DNA of 64,000 bases from Gentiana macrophylla (taxonomy: Eukaryota > Streptophyta > Magnoliopsida > Gentianales > Gentianaceae). The translations under genes were made by a program, and so were the position numbers. This document shows, one piece after another, positions 1 through 11,219 of the stretch. How positions within the stretch are numbered: the first letter of the stretch is position 1; every line of letters starts with the position of its first letter. Location: positions 58,710,246-58,774,245 of the forward strand of contig CM047817.1 of the NCBI GenBank assembly GCA_026214975.1, written 5' to 3'. Under the pieces are notes generated by a model. It had not been told where the DNA came from. It made no database searches and saw only the letters and a list, made by a program, of their open reading frames with translations.

Positions 1-1357
1 TTCTTCTTTCTTTTCTTTTGGTGTAGTTCCTTCTTCATTGACAAGTTCATCCAGAGTGATGACTAGTGTAGGTCATGATTCAATCTCAGTAGGGTCTTTT
101 TCTTCGGGTTGAGAGGATTCAATTTCCTTGAATGATCCTCATACTCAAATCTAGATGCCGATTTTTGTGGCGTGGATCTAGACTTGGAGAGTAGCTTGAG
201 CATGGTCATTGTTTCTAAGTCAATCAACCTCTCCTCACTGTCAGTATCTTCATCATCAACTTCAACTCTCAGGGTCTATTCCCCCTGAGTGTCAATTCCC
301 TTCTGAGTGTCAGTTTCTGGCAGTGTAGTAACAACTTCTTCTCTAATTGAAGTTTCCTTTTCAGTAGCGACAACCTCAGTTTGAATTGGTTCGGGGGTAG
401 TTTCTCATGTTCTCAGTTTCTTTGCTGAGCTTTCAGCAACTGAAGTTGCCGATTTTGCTGGTGAATGCTCCAAGACCTTCTTTGCAGTTTCTGCAACATT
501 TGTTTGAATTGAAGCATCCAGCTTCCTCTTCCTTTGTAACAGTTTATCATTTTGTTCAAAAACCTCAAAACTGGTTTGAGGTTTCTTTGATCTCTTTCTT
601 TTCTTCTTAGGTTCGATTTTAGAACCCTTCGCTTTCCTTTTTTTTTAGATTTTTCCTTGATTGCAATTTCCCCCTCAACAATTTCAGTTTCCTTCTTCAT
701 TGCGATCTTAAAGTAGTCAAGAATTCTTTGAACTAATATGGCCAGAGTCTTTTTGTGATAGAATTTTCCTTTCTTCACATCAAATTTCTTCTTGGGTACA
801 TCAAAAGATTATGCCATCAATTGATCCAGAATGTACCTTTGCCAGATGAAGTTTTCTTTGAACCAATTGACGTACAACAGTTCCAATTTGCTACCAGACA
901 AATTGCTAATGTTCCCTACATTTCCAATCATGCAATTTTCTAGCATCTTGGTCAGAAAGTTGAATTCAGCCTTGAGTATACTTGTCCTCCCAGTTTGCAA
1001 TACTGGTGATTCTGAATTTATTGCAATAACTTTCCATAACTTTTCATTCTGCTCCTTGCTCAACTTGATAGATGCTGATCCTCAAGATTTGTTAAAACCA
1101 AAAATATCTGCAATTAGATCTTCAATAACTTTAATTTCTTTTCCATTGACGGTGGTTGTAAGAGTATGAGCATCTTCTCCTTCAATGGACGTCTTTCCAA
1201 ATTCATAAAAATCTCCAATGCTATCCATACAGACACTTGGCAGATTTATATTGAACACCTGCTCCAAACCCTTGATTCCTTGTATTTTTGCTGCAATTTC
1301 TTTGGCGAGGGTCTGATCAGTGTACTTGGCGATGAATTGATCAAGTGAAATAATCAT
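1..1357 (-). pseudogene. Extra ORF (aORF), copy A, N-terminal part, degenerate
   Basis: The reading frame starts with ATG at 1357, meets an in-frame TGA at 1082-1084, continues in the same frame to about 809, then shifts frame toward 413 and the window edge. It is clearly homologous to the ORF at 8151 on the plus strand: both have KGLE near the start, TTTVNG followed by EI about 75 residues in, a D-x-FGF motif, a LSGSK block followed by LL, and a lysine-rich stretch before LVQ. The later part is rich in Glu, Thr, Pro and Lys. I know of no enzymatic motif. It resembles plant transposon-associated proteins of unknown function, but that family assignment is a guess. Confidence 0.65.
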
Positions 1358-1735
1358 TCCAGGTTGAATTTGAGATATTTGAGAGAGAGAGAGAGCTTCA
1401 AAGGATCATTATGTAGAAACGGATTGAAAAGAGTTAATGAGAAAAAAGAGTGGTATATATAGGTGGAGGAAGTAGTGGTTAAAAAAAATTTAGTGGGATA
1501 CAAAATGTCTCATCAATGAATCGTTGAGACTGCGAAAAGGGTGATGAGTGGGAAAGATGGATGATTGAGATTAAGGTAGGTCACATTTGTAGCTTGTATC
1601 AGTAAATACGGTAGATGTAGTATATCTCCAGCTATCCAGTTTTTCCTTATCCAGAACTTGTAGTAAATGTCTTTTGTTAATTCAAAAACTCAGTTGTGAG
1701 TACAACTTAGTTTTAAGAATTACAACTTCTCATTT
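1358..1735 (-). promoter_or_regulatory. Putative internal promoter and leader of aORF copy A
   Basis: On the minus strand a TATATATA box (1454-1461) lies about 97 bp upstream of the aORF ATG at 1357. A CT-repeat leader (around 1381-1395) follows it, as in many plant 5' UTRs. The homologous ORF at 8151 has a similar TATA box 120 bp upstream, so the arrangement occurs in both copies. The stretch from 1470 to 1735 holds no ORF. The gag tail ends directly at its edge, where protease would be expected, so this is also the site of the missing pol. Confidence 0.5.
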
Positions 1736-2872
1736 TCAGTTTATGATTTTCTCTTGCAAAACAAAAATAAGAGTTCTTTGTGCCCATACCTGTTTAGGTC
1801 CTTTTTGATTAGTTTTATAGTTATACCTATCTTGTTGTTTTGGTACTGCATGGTCAGATTTCATGAAATTCTTATTTTTGGATTCTAACATCCTTTTCTT
1901 GGGAATTTCGTGAGACTGAGTGATCATTGGTCCATTCCAGTCTTCATCAGTAAGAAAAACTCTTCCTTTCCCTCTGAATCTAGTATTCCATGAATGATTT
2001 TCATTCCTTGACGAATAGGACTTGAATGTCCTTTTAACTGATCTTTGATCTGTTCTGCCCATGTCAGGCTTCTGATATTTTCTATAAAAAAAATTCAGTT
2101 TGATGTTTGCTACTGACTGATTTTACAGTTTTGGTAGTTTTAGATTGAGGTTTGTCTTTGAGTAGTTGTCGATTCTAACAACATTGTCGGTTTCAATTCT
2201 CGACTTTTGCAAACTACAAACTTAGGTGCAACTGTACTAGGTCTGAACTTAGAATTTTGCCGACTGTCAAACCCTAAACCAGTTTTGTCTCCAAATGGTT
2301 TACCTAGTTTGAACTGAATGCTTGGAATTGTATCAACTGATGATTCTACTAAGTTTATTACTTCATTTAATTCATCAGTTGTGCAGTTTTCTTTGATTCT
2401 AATGTTAGCCTTGATAAGATTGATCTCAACATTCAATCTTAGAACTTCAGTTTTAAATAGATCTTTTTCCTTTTTCACATTCTCATAATTATTTTGAATT
2501 GCCTCTAATTCCTTTATGAGTATGTCAAAGGTTTCCTTGAATTCTTCATTTCTATGATTGTTCATGGCAGTGTGAGTGTCGAAAGTGGAAGTACTTGCCT
2601 CAAGATATTTGATAGATGAGTCTTCAGTTCTTGTTTCTTCACCTTCTATTATCTGCTTTCCTTTCTCTAATCCAGTGTTGTTGTTTACCAGGTCAGTTCC
2701 AAGAAGTATGATTTCTTCATCACTTTCACCATAATCATTTCCACCAAAAGCTTATGGGTAAACTTACAGCATTATCTTCATTGTTTGTGGGGGATGGTTC
2801 ATCAGTGAATGTTTCAATCATCTTTTCTTGAGTTTCAGCCACCAGAGCCGGTAATTTTTTTTTTGTATTCAT
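1736..2872 (-). pseudogene. gag: Sirevirus-like gag C-terminal remnant
   Basis: ATG at 2872 opens a frame that shifts once near 2750, then runs through an acidic segment (E-S-D-E-E) and a coiled-coil region (2565-2140) rich in Lys, Glu and Leu. It contains a D-K-T-G-L-G-F motif, which matches the tail of Sirevirus-type Gag. A further frame (2062-1736) ends in a G-P-K-Q-V-W motif, typical just before protease. The capsid (UBN2-type) domain and zinc knuckle are not visible. Several stops and frameshifts mean no full protein is made. The lineage rests on these motifs and on the LTR relatedness to the copia at 21943. Confidence 0.6.
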
Positions 2873-3105
2873 CAAATCTTAAAAATGAACAGTTTATCAA
2901 TTTTTAAAGTGGTGTTGTGTATCCATGATGCAGTTTTGAAAAACTTTTAAAAACTTAAGCAACCAAACTGATGCCCGAAGCTGTAATGGATTTGGATCAC
3001 ATCCAAAAGGAAGAATTGCTTAGATACCAATTGTTGTTATCGGAAATAACTGAAGGCCAGTTACAACTGATAATGCTCAATCGGAGATCTCTTCAGAGAA
3101 GATTT

Positions 3106-3117
3106 GCTCCGATACCA
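3106..3117 (-). other. Primer binding site, initiator Met tRNA type
   Basis: Minus strand reads TGGTATCGGAGC two bases inside the LTR end at 3120. This is one base from the common plant copia primer site TGGTATCAGAGC. Confidence 0.75.
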
Positions 3118-3119
3118 AT

Positions 3120-4823
3120 TGTTGGTCCCTTAGAAAGGATAACACAAGTTTAGAGGGAGGGGGGTGAATAAACTTGTCACCTAAAAACTAACTTAAAACT
3201 AAGTCTTAAACTTGTGCGGAGTTAAGCTAACTTAGCTGAGTATAAGTCAAAACCGACTTATCCTTAACAGAGTTAACCGGCAGCGGATTAAATTAAGCCT
3301 TTGTAAAATATGAGTTATCAGTTAAAATGCTGCCTCAGTTTCTTATGTTTTCTGAGTATGTGAACTAGATGAACATAACTATAATGCAGTAAATAATTGC
3401 GTAATGTAAATAACAAGAATTATAGAGGTTCCAGGTGGTGTAATCCTGTCAGTCCTCTCTTCCCCGATGATGCGGAGGCCAAATCCACTATGTTCTTGAG
3501 GTTTACAGTTACAAGACACAAAGTAAATTCTAAACACTTGATTGTACTTAAATAATCCCTAGCTTCACAATCTTCCAGCTTCAGTCTTCAACAGGTAGAA
3601 TTGATGTTTGAACTAAGCTTGCTACACTGGTCCATAGAGGGTTGAATTGCCTCTTGACCAGCTCATCACAAACACAGTCTTCCTGACTGCAGCTCAACTG
3701 TCCTTCACACCTTCTTGGTGTTTCATAGTCTAAAACCTTTGATAAAATCAAAGTTGAGTCTTGAATCAATAACTATGATTCAACTTGTGATTTGAGCTTT
3801 CTTCTTCTAGATAAAACAGTTATGCACAGCTCTGTCTTCTTCAAATGAATGATCTTGATGTTTCTTGAAAGCTTGTGATCACTTGAAGAAATTTCTTGAT
3901 CTTGCAATTAAGTGCTTAGTAGGAATTCTCTTGATTTACTTTTCCCCCTTAGTATGATCTTTCTTGAATCGATCAGATCTTAGAATTCTGCATTACTTCT
4001 TGTGGTAGAAGAAGTCTATTTATAGGGGTTTCTCTAACGGTTGGATTATTTGAATTTGAATCCTTATAGCCGTTAATGGTCCTGCTTTTCTGTATGTATG
4101 TCAGTGTCCTTTCTGACATTCATAACGGTCTGATCCGTCTTCATTTTTTCTTAACTTCAGTTATAAACTGATTCAAACATGACTGAGTCAGTTTCTAGTT
4201 TCTAAGAGCATTAACTGAGTTTTTACTCTTCTTTAAAATCTCAGTACTCTATCCTTCATCTGATTCTAATTGACTAAATCATAGTACACCATTTACAATC
4301 AAACATCTAAGATATTATTGTAATTATGATTCTTTTTCCAGCATACAAGATCTATAAAGTCAGTTCAGGTCATCACAATCTTGCCTGAAATCTAACTCTA
4401 CAGTCTCGACTTAGTCTTTATAAACTGAGTTTGAACCCTTAGTTCTTCAGTCTTCAATTACTGAGTTTGAACCCTCAGTTCTTCCATCTTCTAGTTAAGT
4501 CAACTGAGTCTGTGTCCCTCAGCAAACTTACCTTCTTCAGTTTTCGTTGGTGTGCTCTTATGTCAGTTTTCTAGTATCTCTTTTGGATCTCAGTTTCCTC
4601 AAGTTGCTTACTCAATTTCTCAGTTCTGAACCTAGAAAAATTACATTGCTTGTCTGATTAATTTATACAAATATCAGACTCTACTAAATCCTATTCATAA
4701 ATTTCTAGACATCTTTTTGCTTTTCACTATAACAGCTAGTTATGATACTTCATCAATGGGGTCTAAAAGCAATAATTAAATAAGTGACGAATCATAATCA
4801 AAACATAAATTTTTTTTCCAACA
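3120..4823 (-). repeat. 5' LTR of the non-autonomous copia element
   Basis: On the minus strand it begins TGTTGG at 4823 and ends CCAACA at 3120, giving 1,704 bp. It shares a tail of C-rich sequence and the phrase GGTTCAAACTCAGT with the plus-strand copia LTR at 21943-23255, so the two elements are related. The right flank (from 4824) returns directly to copia integrase coding sequence. No ORF of note lies within it. Confidence 0.75.
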
Positions 4824-4828
4824 TAGGT

Positions 4829-5933
4829 AAACAAACAAAATCAAGTTTCAAGTCAAGGACAAAGCAATCAACCAAGAGAGTGTTGGAACTGATGATTATG
4901 GATCTATTTGGACCAGTGATACCAGCAAGTATAACAGGGAAAAAAAATACACTCTGGTAGTTGTAGATGATTATTCAAGATACACTTGGGTGATTTTCAT
5001 GAACAAGAAAACTGAGACACTTCAAAAGATGCCTGAACTTTTGAAGAGATTGCAAAATGAGAAAAGTGTGACAGTAGTGAAAATTGGATCAGAAAAGGGT
5101 ATTGAGTTCCTAAATAAAGTCATAAGAGAATACTGTGAATAAAATGGTGTGCTGCATCAATTAGCAGCTGCTAGAACACCTCAGTAGAATGTGGTTGCTG
5201 AGAGAAGGAACAGGACTTTGAATGAAGCAGGGAGGACTATGATATGTGAAGCAAAGTTACATGAAAGGTATTGGGATGAAGCAATCAATACAGCATGCTA
5301 CACACAAAATATAACCTCAGTGAACAAAAAGATTATGAAGACCTTATGAGATTTGGAATGGAAAAAGCCAAACATATCTTTTTCCATCCATTTGGAAGTA
5401 AGTTCTTTATCTTGAATCATAAGGAGCAACTGAAGACTTTCCAATCACAATCAGATGAAGGAATATTTTTGGGATATTATTCAGTCAGCAAGGCATTTAG
5501 GGTGCTGAATAAAAGGACACCGAAACATGAAGAATCAATACATGTTGTGTTTGATGAACCTAAGTTCATTGGAATGGAGAATGATGAAGTTTCAAAACCT
5601 GTTGTGAATCCAGAAGTCACTAATCCAGAATATGTTGAAGTATTAAAGAAGATTAGTGGCTTAAAGGTTACAGATTCTGGAGTTGAAGAATTCCCTGCTG
5701 AACAACCTGCTGGTAACACTACTGATACAACAACAGATACAGGATCTGCTGATCCACATACTAAACCAATAGTAGACCCTACAAAAGATCAGGTTTCGGT
5801 AAATCAAACAAATCAAGATTTACAATGGTTAAAGGATCACCCTGCTGAACAAGTAATTGGTGATGTACAACAAGGTGTAAGGACTAAAAGACAACAAGAA
5901 GCCATGTTTACATGTTTTTTTATCTCAAATTGA
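4829..5933 (+). pseudogene. Copia integrase (core and C-terminal part), broken
   Basis: The frame from 4829 gives the copia integrase core: M-D-L-F-G-P with the first catalytic Asp, T-L-V-V-V-D-D-Y-S-R-Y-T-W-V, then a second-acid region reading G-S-E-K-G where S-D-x-G is usual, so this Asp is changed. The A-E-R-R-N-R-T segment keeps the Glu, but TAA near 5140 and TAG near 5186 interrupt the frame. From 5295 to 5933 comes the C-terminal part with G-Y-Y-S and the acidic/Pro-rich linker before RT. The protein could not catalyse strand transfer. The upstream zinc-binding HHCC part is displaced off-window by the inserted element. Confidence 0.85.
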
Positions 5934-5982
5934 ACCTAAAGTTGTTGTAGAAGCAATTTTTGATCCATATTGGATAATTGCT

Positions 5983-6643
5983 ATGCAAGAAGAACTTAAT
6001 GAGTTTGAAAGGAATCAGGTATGGACACAAGTGGAGAGGCCTGATCATGCAAATGTAATTGGCACTAAATGGGTATATAGAAACAAACTGGATGAATCTG
6101 GTACCATTGTTAGAAACAATGCCATACTAGAGGCAAAATGCTATTCTCAAGCAGAAGGAATAGATTTTGATGCGACATATGCCCCAGTTTCAAGATTGGA
6201 ATATATAAGGTTATTTTTGGCATATGCTACACATAAGAAATTCAAAGTATACTAGATGGATGTCAAAAGTACATTTTTGAATGGCATTTTGGAAGAAGAG
6301 GTTTATGTTCAACAACCTCCAGGTTTTGAACATAAATATCAAGAAGATAAAATATATAGACTCAATAAAGCACTTTATGATTTGAAAGAAGCACCAAGAG
6401 CATGGTATGAGACTCTATCACAATTCTTGGTGAACAGTGGTTTTACCAAAGGTACCATTGACAAGACTCTTTTCAGAATCAATGAAGATGACAGCACCCT
6501 GCCGGTACATATTATGTGGATGACATAATATTTGGTTTTGAAAATGAATTGCTTTGTGAAAAGTTTGCTAATCTCATGAAAAGCAAGTTCCAAATGAGTA
6601 TGATGGGAGAAATGAACTACTTTTTGGGACTACAAGTCAAACA
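5983..6643 (+). pseudogene. Copia reverse transcriptase, broken
   Basis: This is RVT_2-type RT. It has G-T-K-W-V-Y-R-N-K near 6061, Y-A-P-V-S-R-L at 6179, then an in-frame TAG at 6253 just before M-D-V-K-S-T-F-L-N-G. The P-P-G-F-E and A-L-Y-D-L-K-E-A-P-R-A-W motifs follow. A one-base frameshift near 6500 separates these from Y-Y-V-D-D-I at about 6509-6526, the catalytic site, which is intact in its own frame. Y-F-L-G-L-Q-V marks the end. The family makes cDNA from the element RNA; here the stop and frameshift inactivate it. Confidence 0.9.
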
Positions 6644-7454
6644 ATGAAAGATGGAATCTTCATTCATCAAACCATATATACCATGGAGCTACTGAGGAAG
6701 GTTGGAATGGAAAACAGCACCAAAGTATCAACTCCTATGGGTACAAGCATCATATTGGATGAAGACAAAGAGGGTAAAGATGTTGATCAGAATTTATATA
6801 GAAGGATGATAGGCAGTCTATTGCACCTCACTGCCAGCAGACCTGATATATCCTTTGCAATAGGTGTTTGTGCAAGATTTCAATCAAAACCTAAAGAAAG
6901 TCACTTAGCTGCAGTAGAAAGGATTCTCAAGTATTTCAAAGAGACTTTGGGAGTAGGAATTTGGTATTCAAAAGATGGAAGTTTCAAGGTCATATCCTAC
7001 TCAGATTCTGATTATGCTGGGTGCAAGATTTATAGAAAAAGCACCACAGAAACTTGCCAGTTGATGGGAAATAGACTTCTTTCTTGGTTTAGCAAGAAAT
7101 AGAATTCATATCAACTTCCACTGCTAAAGCTGAATACATTGCTGCTGGAAGCTACTGTGCACAAGTTTTATGGTTATGACAGCAACTAAGGAATATGGGA
7201 TTTAGGAAAGAGAAATTCCCATAATGTGTGACAACACAAGTGCAATTGCAATCACAGAATATCTTGTTATGCACTCAAGGACCAAACATATTGATATGAG
7301 ACATAATTTTATTAGAGATCATGTTGAAAAGAAATATGTAGTGGTTCTCTATATCCTTACTGAAGATCAACTTGCTGACATCTTTACAAAACCTTTGGAT
7401 AGTGAAGGATTTGCTAAGTTAAGAACTAAACTTGGCATTATCAAGGTTGACTGA
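6644..7454 (+). pseudogene. Copia RNase H region, broken
   Basis: The frame gives the RT connection (R-R-M-I-G-S-L-L-H-L-T-A-S-R-P-D-I) and RNase H with Y-S-D-S-D-Y-A-G-C near 7000-7022, S-W-F-S-K-K, a stop at about 7100, S-T-A-K-A-E-Y-I-A-A, a second stop near 7178, then C-D-N-T-S-A-I and H-I-D-M-R-H-N-F-I-R ending D-I-F-T-K-P-L. The end of pol is at 7454. The domain order after RT is that of Ty1/copia elements. Frame breaks make it a pseudogene. Confidence 0.9.
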
Positions 7455-7910
7455 CCTACTGATAGATCTGTAGGGTACTGGAATTCACCATGGGGACTAG
7501 TCTTTTCCCTGCTTGGTGCGCTCACTTGGCAGATTAGTCATTGGTAGCAACAATTCCTAAGTACTCTTTTATTTTGGTCAATTGAGCAAATGAAGTTGCC
7601 AAGGGGATTGGTCTTTGTCTTGTTGGGTGAGCTCAGTTGACAAATCAGTCATTGGTATTAAACTTCATCTTCTATTATCAATTGGACAAAATTAAGTTGT
7701 TAAAGATCAGCTGTGTATTTTGTATGTCAGCAGGCTGCTGAACCTGACTATACACACTCTACTGAATGAGAAGTCCACTGAAGAGTCTGTTGTTTGGAAC
7801 TTTGCTGATAAAGTCAGGCCTTAATGAAAGTCAACAGCCGAGTAAATGGATATTAATCTTATCCTTTATTACAGCTGTTACAAGTACATAACGATTTCTT
7901 ACATTAGTTG
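7455..7910 (+). repeat. Spacer between pol and aORF with an imperfect 55-bp direct repeat
   Basis: Two related segments, about 7493-7549 and 7601-7657, share the order GGGA, CTAGTCTTT or TTGGTCTTT, CTTGGTG or TTGGGTG, GCTCA and TCAGTCATTGGTA. No ORF is seen. The function of the duplication is unknown. Confidence 0.5.
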
Positions 7911-8150
7911 GGATCAATTAGTGGGACACGTGGCTGTACCATAATTATTTTAGACTAGAGATCATGGGATTATGGTACAGCACGTGCACAGTACCTGCCT
8001 GATAGTTATTACCCACTACCTTGCTATTTATATATACAGATATATACTCAGAATATTTGCATACACTCAGATCAATCTCTTTGAAAAATATACACAAGTG
8101 TGAACATAGATTTACAATGTTTTCATCTTCATCTTTTTCTTTCGGTTGCA
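7911..8150 (+). promoter_or_regulatory. Putative internal promoter of aORF copy B
   Basis: Two CACGTG G-box motifs (7927-7932 and 7981-7986) precede a TATTTATATATA box at 8025-8036. The aORF ATG at 8151 is 120 bp further on. A short upstream ORF starts at 8118 and overlaps that ATG in another frame. The layout resembles a plant RNA polymerase II promoter placed inside the element between pol and the extra ORF. No expression evidence is available from sequence alone. Confidence 0.5.
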
Positions 8151-10639
8151 ATGGCGGATAAGGATATTCATCTTGGTACGAGTCAAAGTGTGAGAGGTTA
8201 TGTTGTTGATGCTAAAAGAACTGAGTTAGCAATCAATCTTGGACAGAGTGTCAGATGGTATAAAGGTTTGGAAACCATCTTAAATCTCAGATTGGAAAGG
8301 ATTGCTTACACCAATGTTAGCAACTTCTGGAAAAACATGGTGATAAGAGAAAACAAAGAGGCATTTACTACGACAGTAAATGGTGAAGAGATTGAAATCA
8401 CCTCAGACCTGTTGAGAGATGCTTTTGGATTTGGACCAGGGAATGGAGCCCCTACAAATCCAGAATTGATGGAGTTACCAAGTTTTGATTTTGATAGATC
8501 AATAAAGACCAACAAATCTGTTGCAACAGCCTTGAACATAAATGTGAAGAATATTGCATTGGAGTATAATCTGCTGAGTAAACTCATTGCCAAGAACATT
8601 CTGGGATTTTTCGGAAGTCTTGATACTCTTTCTGGATCAAAGATAGATCTACTGATCATCATATCAAGAAGCAAGAAGTTTGATTTGGCTGGATTCTTTG
8701 TGCAACACATGAAGAAGGTTATATCAGATGATAGAGATGGTACAAGGAAATCAAAGAAAAAACCTTTGGGTTTAATGGTTCAGGACCTGCTGAATAATTT
8801 AGATATTCCTGATGTTGCACCTACACCCATCAACATATCAAGATACAAACCAGAAATCCATTATTCCATTCCTAGTTTTGATGATGATGAAGAAAATAAA
8901 GAGACATAAAGTGATGGTGATGATAATGATGGTAAAGATGGTTGTGAGCAGGAACAGAGGACAAAAGAAAAAGAAGATTTACAACCTACTACACCAAAGA
9001 AGGCAGTAGAGAAGATGAAGGATACTGACACCAGAAAGATCACTGAAATATGAAAGCCTAAAAGGACAAGGCATCAATCAGTAAACACTACTGAGTCTAC
9101 TGGGGTTCAAGTTGATGTTGAGACTACTGAGCCTGCTAAATATGTAAAGTATACTGATGTTGATATCCTGAAGGAATAGATCAGAGAAGATTCAAAGAAG
9201 AGAAAAGCTGCTAGTAAAGAACAGTTAGAAGAGGAACTTGTTGATGTCCCTGAAAAGACCTACTAAAAGAAGAAAAAAAATTGTTAGAAAGAAAGGACAT
9301 GGAAAGGGAAAAGAACTAAGGGTTCTAGAAGAACAAAAGGAAGCAGAATAAGATGTTGAGACAACTGAAGCTGTTAAGCCTACTGAGAAGTCTACTGAAG
9401 ATGTTGTGGGACAACAAGTTGAAGAACCACAGCAAATAGTTGAATCTGAACCCGTTGTGCAAGTTAATGAACCTGTGCAAGACCCTATTCAGGTTGCAAC
9501 AGCTTAGAGGGAAGGAAAAAGTGTTGAAGACCCTGCTGAACAACATGAGATTCAGAGGGAAGTTAATGTTGAGCAAATGGAGACAGTAGGAACAAATTTG
9601 CCAACTGAAGAGTCTACTGATCTATTTGTAACTGCTAAAGAGACTTTGAGCCATCTTGTTGAGACTTTTGGAAGTCAACAACTTGACCAACCTTCTCCTA
9701 GGAAGGCAACAATGCCATATGAAAGAAAGGAGAAAAAGTCAAAGAAGGAGAAAGTGGATCCCAACTTCAGGAAGATTCAGAAATATTTTGAATGGAAGTT
9801 TGGATTCTACAAGAGACAAAAACAAGCAGCAAAGCCAATGACTGGATTTGAGGAATGGGTTTTTGAGACTCTTGGAGTGGAGAATTGCCTAGGATTAATT
9901 GAAACCTCAGATTTACAGATGAGGCTGATGGAAATTATTGAAGATGGGAAACAGAAGAAAAATATCAAGTTTAGAGATCCTATATTTACACCAGATGATT
10001 CATCATCATCTTCATATGACTCAGATGATGATCATCCTATGCATCCAAGAGAATCCGTGGAGTTGCTAAGGAAAGAACTACTGAGGATACAGGATAGGGG
10101 TCAATTGAGAAATCAGCAGAACAGCCTGCTGATAATGGCAAGTCTGTTGAGGGCCAGCAGACTGATAATTTGGATCAAGAGTTATTTCCTGCATTTACTG
10201 AGGACTTGTAAGAGCAAATTACAGCAGCAATACTTCTTGAGGATGCTATGATCCAGGCCACTGCTGAAGCCTTGATGATTGATTTGCATGAAGTTATATC
10301 TGAAAAATCAAATCAATATCAAGACATTATAGATACTAAGGAAACCTTAGCACAAGCTGCTAAAGTGCCTATAGACATTGCTGAGGTTGGAGGTGTTCTT
10401 GAAGAAAATTTGAAATTTTTGTTAACACTTATATAGAGATTAAGGGTCAACCTGCTGAGGTACAGATAGCAACTGAACACAGGTTGGAATAGGAGGTCCT
10501 AATCACTGAGGATCGGTCAGTGTTGGGACAAAGGTTGGACTTGTTATTGGGATTTGAGGAATCCCCTATGCATTGTGTGGAGGCTACTGAAGAAAGGGTT
10601 GTTGAAGGCAATGACAGACAACAAGCTACTGGAGAACCT
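8151..10639 (+). pseudogene. aORF copy B, 5' part (interrupted by the Tat element)
   Basis: ATG at 8151 follows the promoter-like region and opens an intact 253-codon stretch to 8909. Motifs shared with copy A on the minus strand at 1-1357 include KGLE, TTTVNG, FGF and LSGSK. From 8910 the sequence continues with stops and frameshifts as an acidic, Lys-rich region with many Pro-Ala-Glu and Thr-Thr-Glu units. Readable pieces lie at 9577-10130 and 10248-10430. The frame at 10600-10639 continues exactly at 20511 once the Tat insertion and one TSD copy are removed. No enzymatic motif is recognised. Known Sireviruses carry an env-like ORF here, but I see no signal peptide or membrane segment in the intact part. 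Confidence 0.7.
10635..10639. other. Target-site duplication aacct of the Tat element (left copy)
   Basis: AACCT at 10635-10639 matches 20506-20510 exactly, directly flanking the two LTRs. Confidence 0.9.
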
Positions 10640-11168
10640 TGACGATACAGGATTTCACCCCTCCACGTGGAATTATCTGATTGGTCCAGCTGGCGTATGA
10701 AAAGTCCAAACCTCTAGTACTCACCTCGAGTCGGATAGGAGACGAGTCGGTGAAATCCGCAGCAACCGGCAGATCCTGCAAAGGCCCCATCTCGAACACC
10801 CATGTCGGTGTCATACGAGTCGAGACAAGGGTCCCAGCCCAGATTCCTAAGCCCAACATCCAGAGGGTTGTTTGGGCAAGGGGCAAGGCCCAATAAGGGT
10901 TATTTATGTCAATAGACCAAACCGCCTTAAGTTTAGGGTAAAGAAGGGCATGTGCCCACAAATACACAACTCCAGGAACTACGTAAGGCTTGATTCCTGG
11001 ACATTACACATGATACATAGGCAATCCAAGATACATTCTTGGACTCAAACCATAACACACCCAAAAACACCATCTTTACTACAGTTCCAGCCATTCGATC
11101 CCTCTTTAGCTCACCCATAGATTACACGTGGCCCCAATAAACCGGCGGTGCATTATTTAGCATCATCA
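10640..11168 (+). repeat. 5' LTR of the Tat element
   Basis: Begins TGACGATA and ends GCATCATCA, matching 19977-20505 along its length. The position of the 3' LTR TATA box (TATAAATAC) reads CACAAATAC here (10956-10964), so the promoter copy that should drive transcription has lost its TATA core. Confidence 0.92.
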
Positions 11169-11219
11169 TTTGGCGCTAGAAGGAGGGCCTTCTACCGGTG
11201 AGTTTGTAAAGATATCACA
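11169..11219 (+). other. Primer-site region and short leader of the Tat element
   Basis: TGGCGCTAGAAGGAGGG starts two bases after the 5' LTR, where a primer binding site is expected. TGGCGC is common to Tat-group primer sites; I cannot name the tRNA. The gag ATG follows at 11220. Confidence 0.6.

Larger units (their letters stand above)
1..4823 (-). mobile_element. Non-autonomous Sirevirus-like copia derivative (5' part; rest off-window)
   Basis: Read on the minus strand, the order is LTR (4823-3120), iMet-type primer site, a gag tail (2872-1736) and an extra ORF (1357 to the window edge). No protease, integrase, RT or RNase H lies between the gag tail and the extra ORF, so the element depends on pol from elsewhere. 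It is inserted in the integrase region of the plus-strand copia that resumes at 4824, whose homologous extra ORF starts at 8151. The far LTR and the left TSD are outside the window. It could be a deletion derivative or an established non-autonomous family; the sequence does not decide. Confidence 0.8.
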
